Positions 15,533 to 17,222 of a stretch of DNA of 17,222 nucleotides are shown here, piece by piece. The translations under genes and the position numbers were made by a program. The notes under the pieces were generated by a model, which made no database searches, was not told where the DNA came from, and saw nothing but the letters and a program-made list of their open reading frames with translations. This DNA comes from Desulfobacteraceae bacterium (GTDB lineage: Bacteria; Desulfobacterota; Desulfobacteria; Desulfobacterales; Desulfobacteraceae). The stretch's first letter is position 1. The number at the start of each line of letters is the position of its first letter. The stretch spans positions 1-17,222 of the forward strand of contig JAABSK010000037.1 of assembly GCA_011390435.1 (NCBI GenBank), written 5' to 3'.

Positions 15533-17222
15533 TTATGCTGCGGTTATGTCGATCCACAGATATCGGTATCCTTCAATTTCAAGATCGCTCTTTGGGCTCA
15601 CCACAGCCCGGGTAAAGACATCCACAGCCTCTGTGGTCAATCCGGCAGCAATCAGCCTCTGTGCTGTGACCACCTGATTGGACTCACTGAAATTATTCAG
15701 AATCAAAAACTGCTGATCGCTGTTTTTTCGGATATACCCGAAAATATGATGGTTTCCGGCATCAATCACCTCCATGCCGCCGTTTCTGAGTGCCGGTGTC
15801 TTTTTTCGCTGCTGGAAAAGCGTCACCATCTCGTGGAAAAAACGCCATTCCAGGGTATGCTGGTCCTCCAGGTCTTCGGCTGCTTCCCACTGCTTTCTGG
15901 CCCGGTGCACCCAGCGCGTATCTGTTGCTTTTACCGGATCTGACAGATAGGTGTAATCGTTCATCGCCCCATATTCATCCCCGGCATACAACAGTGGAAT
16001 TCCGCCAATACTCACTTTGATGCTGCGCAGCATGTTGATGCGGCGCACCGCAGTCTCAATGAGGATGTTGTCCTTCTCCTCCAGGGCTTTCTCAAGCCCG
16101 GCAAGCGAGGAAAGTGTGCCGGATATGCGCAGATCTCCGGTTTCCGGGTCATATTGAAACGGCACTCCTTTTGAAAAAGACCCCGGATGCCGGCCAGTAT
16201 AAAATTCATTGAGAAATCTTCTGTGGTCCTGCGGGTTGATCCCAAGCTGCCAGGCATCATTGTCATCAAATGTCCATCCGATATCATCATGGCAGCGCAG
16301 GTAATTCACCCAGGTACAGCCTTCCGGTATCCGCTCCCGGTTCCGGATCGAATGGGTGAGCAGGCGGGTATCACGGGTGGCCAGCGCGTCCCAGAGCAGT
16401 GCCATTAAAAGCGGGTTGTAGGAAAGCTGGCATTCATCCTTGTGAATATACGTCAGCACATCATCAGGATGGACAATGGCCTCGGATTTGAACAGCATGG
16501 CAGGCGCGGCAATTCTGGCCACGCTGTTGAACGCCCGGATAATGGTATGGGCTTCAGGCTGGTTTTCACATGAAGTGCCGAGCCGTTTCCAGATAAAGGC
16601 AACCGCATCCAGACGGAGCACTTCCACACCTTTGTTGGCCAGAAACAGCATCTCTCCTGCCATGGCACGGAACACTGCCGGATTACTGTAATTCAAATCC
16701 CACTGGTAGCTGTTGAATGTGGTCCAGATCCAGCGCTGGGTTTTTTCATTCCAGGAAAAGCATCCCTTTCGCAGATCCGGGAAGATATCTCTGAGATGTT
16801 CCTGGAAACGGTCCACCAGCCGCCGATCCGTAAACATGAAATAATAATTCATATATTCCGGGTCTCCGGATATAGCTTTCAGCGCCCAGTGATGCTCATC
16901 CGAAGTGTGATTGAAAACAAAATCCAGTGCCAGACTGATACCATGTTCCCTGAGAACCGATACCAGTTCCTCCAGCTCCTCCATGGTGCCCAGATCCGGA
17001 TTCACCGCCCTGTAGTCGCTCACGGCATAACCGCCGTCGTTGTTGCCGTGCGGCACGGCAAAAAGCGGCATCAGATGGATATAGGTCACCCCCAGTTTTT
17101 TAAAATAGGGAATATGGCGGTACAGGCCAGCCAGATTATTGCTGAACAGATCCACATAGAGTACAATCCCCACCATATCTTCAGACACAAACCACTCTGG
17201 ATCTTCAATCCTTTTATCATCC
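15533..17222 (-). CDS. Amylosucrase-family GH13 glucosyltransferase, N-terminus beyond right edge
   Basis: 562 residues are readable to the window edge. The frame stays open upstream of GTG 17188 (DDKRIEDPEWF), so about 75-85 N-terminal residues are missing compared with the roughly 636-residue Neisseria polysaccharea enzyme. The sequence follows that enzyme closely through the barrel: YIHLMPLF, NDGGYAVSDYRAVNP, LDFVFNHTSDEH and TTFNSYQWDLNYSNP. The nucleophile Asp is in LRLDAVAF (codon 16607-16609), the acid/base Glu in FKSEAIVHPDD (16481-16483) and the third acid in CHDDIGWTF (16286-16288). The Asp of NDGGY and Arg of DTRW, which shape the closed sucrose pocket, are both present. The family uses sucrose to extend alpha-1,4-glucan or hydrolyses it. 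A weak AT-rich stem-loop with TTTT (15505-15524) may end the transcript. Distinguishing synthase from hydrolase is not possible here. Confidence 0.92.
   Translation of the reverse strand, partial: DDKRIEDPEWFVSEDMVGIVLYVDLFSNNLAGLYRHIPYFKKLGVTYIHLMPLFAVPHGNNDGGYAVSDYRAVNPDLGTMEELEELVSVLREHGISLALDFVFNHTSDEHHWALKAISGDPEYMNYYFMFTDRRLVDRFQEHLRDIFPDLRKGCFSWNEKTQRWIWTTFNSYQWDLNYSNPAVFRAMAGEMLFLANKGVEVLRLDAVAFIWKRLGTSCENQPEAHTIIRAFNSVARIAAPAMLFKSEAIVHPDDVLTYIHKDECQLSYNPLLMALLWDALATRDTRLLTHSIRNRERIPEGCTWVNYLRCHDDIGWTFDDNDAWQLGINPQDHRRFLNEFYTGRHPGSFSKGVPFQYDPETGDLRISGTLSSLAGLEKALEEKDNILIETAVRRINMLRSIKVSIGGIPLLYAGDEYGAMNDYTYLSDPVKATDTRWVHRARKQWEAAEDLEDQHTLEWRFFHEMVTLFQQRKKTPALRNGGMEVIDAGNHHIFGYIRKNSDQQFLILNNFSESNQVVTAQRLIAAGLTTEAVDVFTRAVVSPKSDLEIEGYRYLWIDITAA

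Overview
The window looks like chromosomal core DNA from a mesophilic Desulfobacteraceae-type sulfate reducer (Desulfobacterota). The inference rests on moderate GC, a sigma-54 response regulator beside a bacterial archaemetzincin, an anaerobe-style acyl-CoA dehydrogenase with a rubredoxin-like tail, and very large PAS-rich soluble hybrid kinases. No rRNA, tRNA, CRISPR array, insertion sequence or phage gene is visible. Genus-level assignment is inference only.

Left edge (1-1773): a divergent ZraS/ZraP-type envelope metal-stress module. The 5' part of a membrane sensor kinase runs leftward off the window, and a small secreted ZraP-like protein runs rightward to a strong terminator. The 336-bp gap between them carries a consensus sigma-54 promoter towards zraP, a second sigma-54-like promoter towards the kinase, and two palindromic elements between the promoters that could bind the cognate ZraR-type activator (expected off the left edge).

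Housekeeping block (1772-7569): a fumarylacetoacetate-hydrolase-fold enzyme, a divergent rhomboid protease, an rnd-dapF operon on the minus strand, and divergently thrS. The rnd/thrS start region is only 74 bp and has a plausible sigma-70 promoter for thrS.

Signalling block (7607-12609): directly after thrS comes an NtrC-type response regulator with a GAFTDA loop in place of GAFTGA. Its end overlaps the start of a complete archaemetzincin (M54) metalloprotease gene. Converging on these is a 1033-residue cytoplasmic hybrid histidine kinase with about five PAS domains, two of them an evident duplication.

Metabolic block (12967-17222): an unrecognised four-cysteine 80-residue protein precedes an acyl-CoA dehydrogenase fused to a C-terminal rubredoxin-like [C-x2-C...C-x2-C] domain. 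A short-chain dehydrogenase gene overlaps its 3' end convergently and is interrupted by one in-frame TAG. The right edge is filled by the catalytic part of an amylosucrase-family GH13 enzyme whose N-terminus lies outside the window.

No obviously new defence or mobile system was seen. The most unusual items are the dehydrogenase-rubredoxin fusion, the regulator/archaemetzincin overlap, the double sigma-54 zra control region and the amber-interrupted dehydrogenase.
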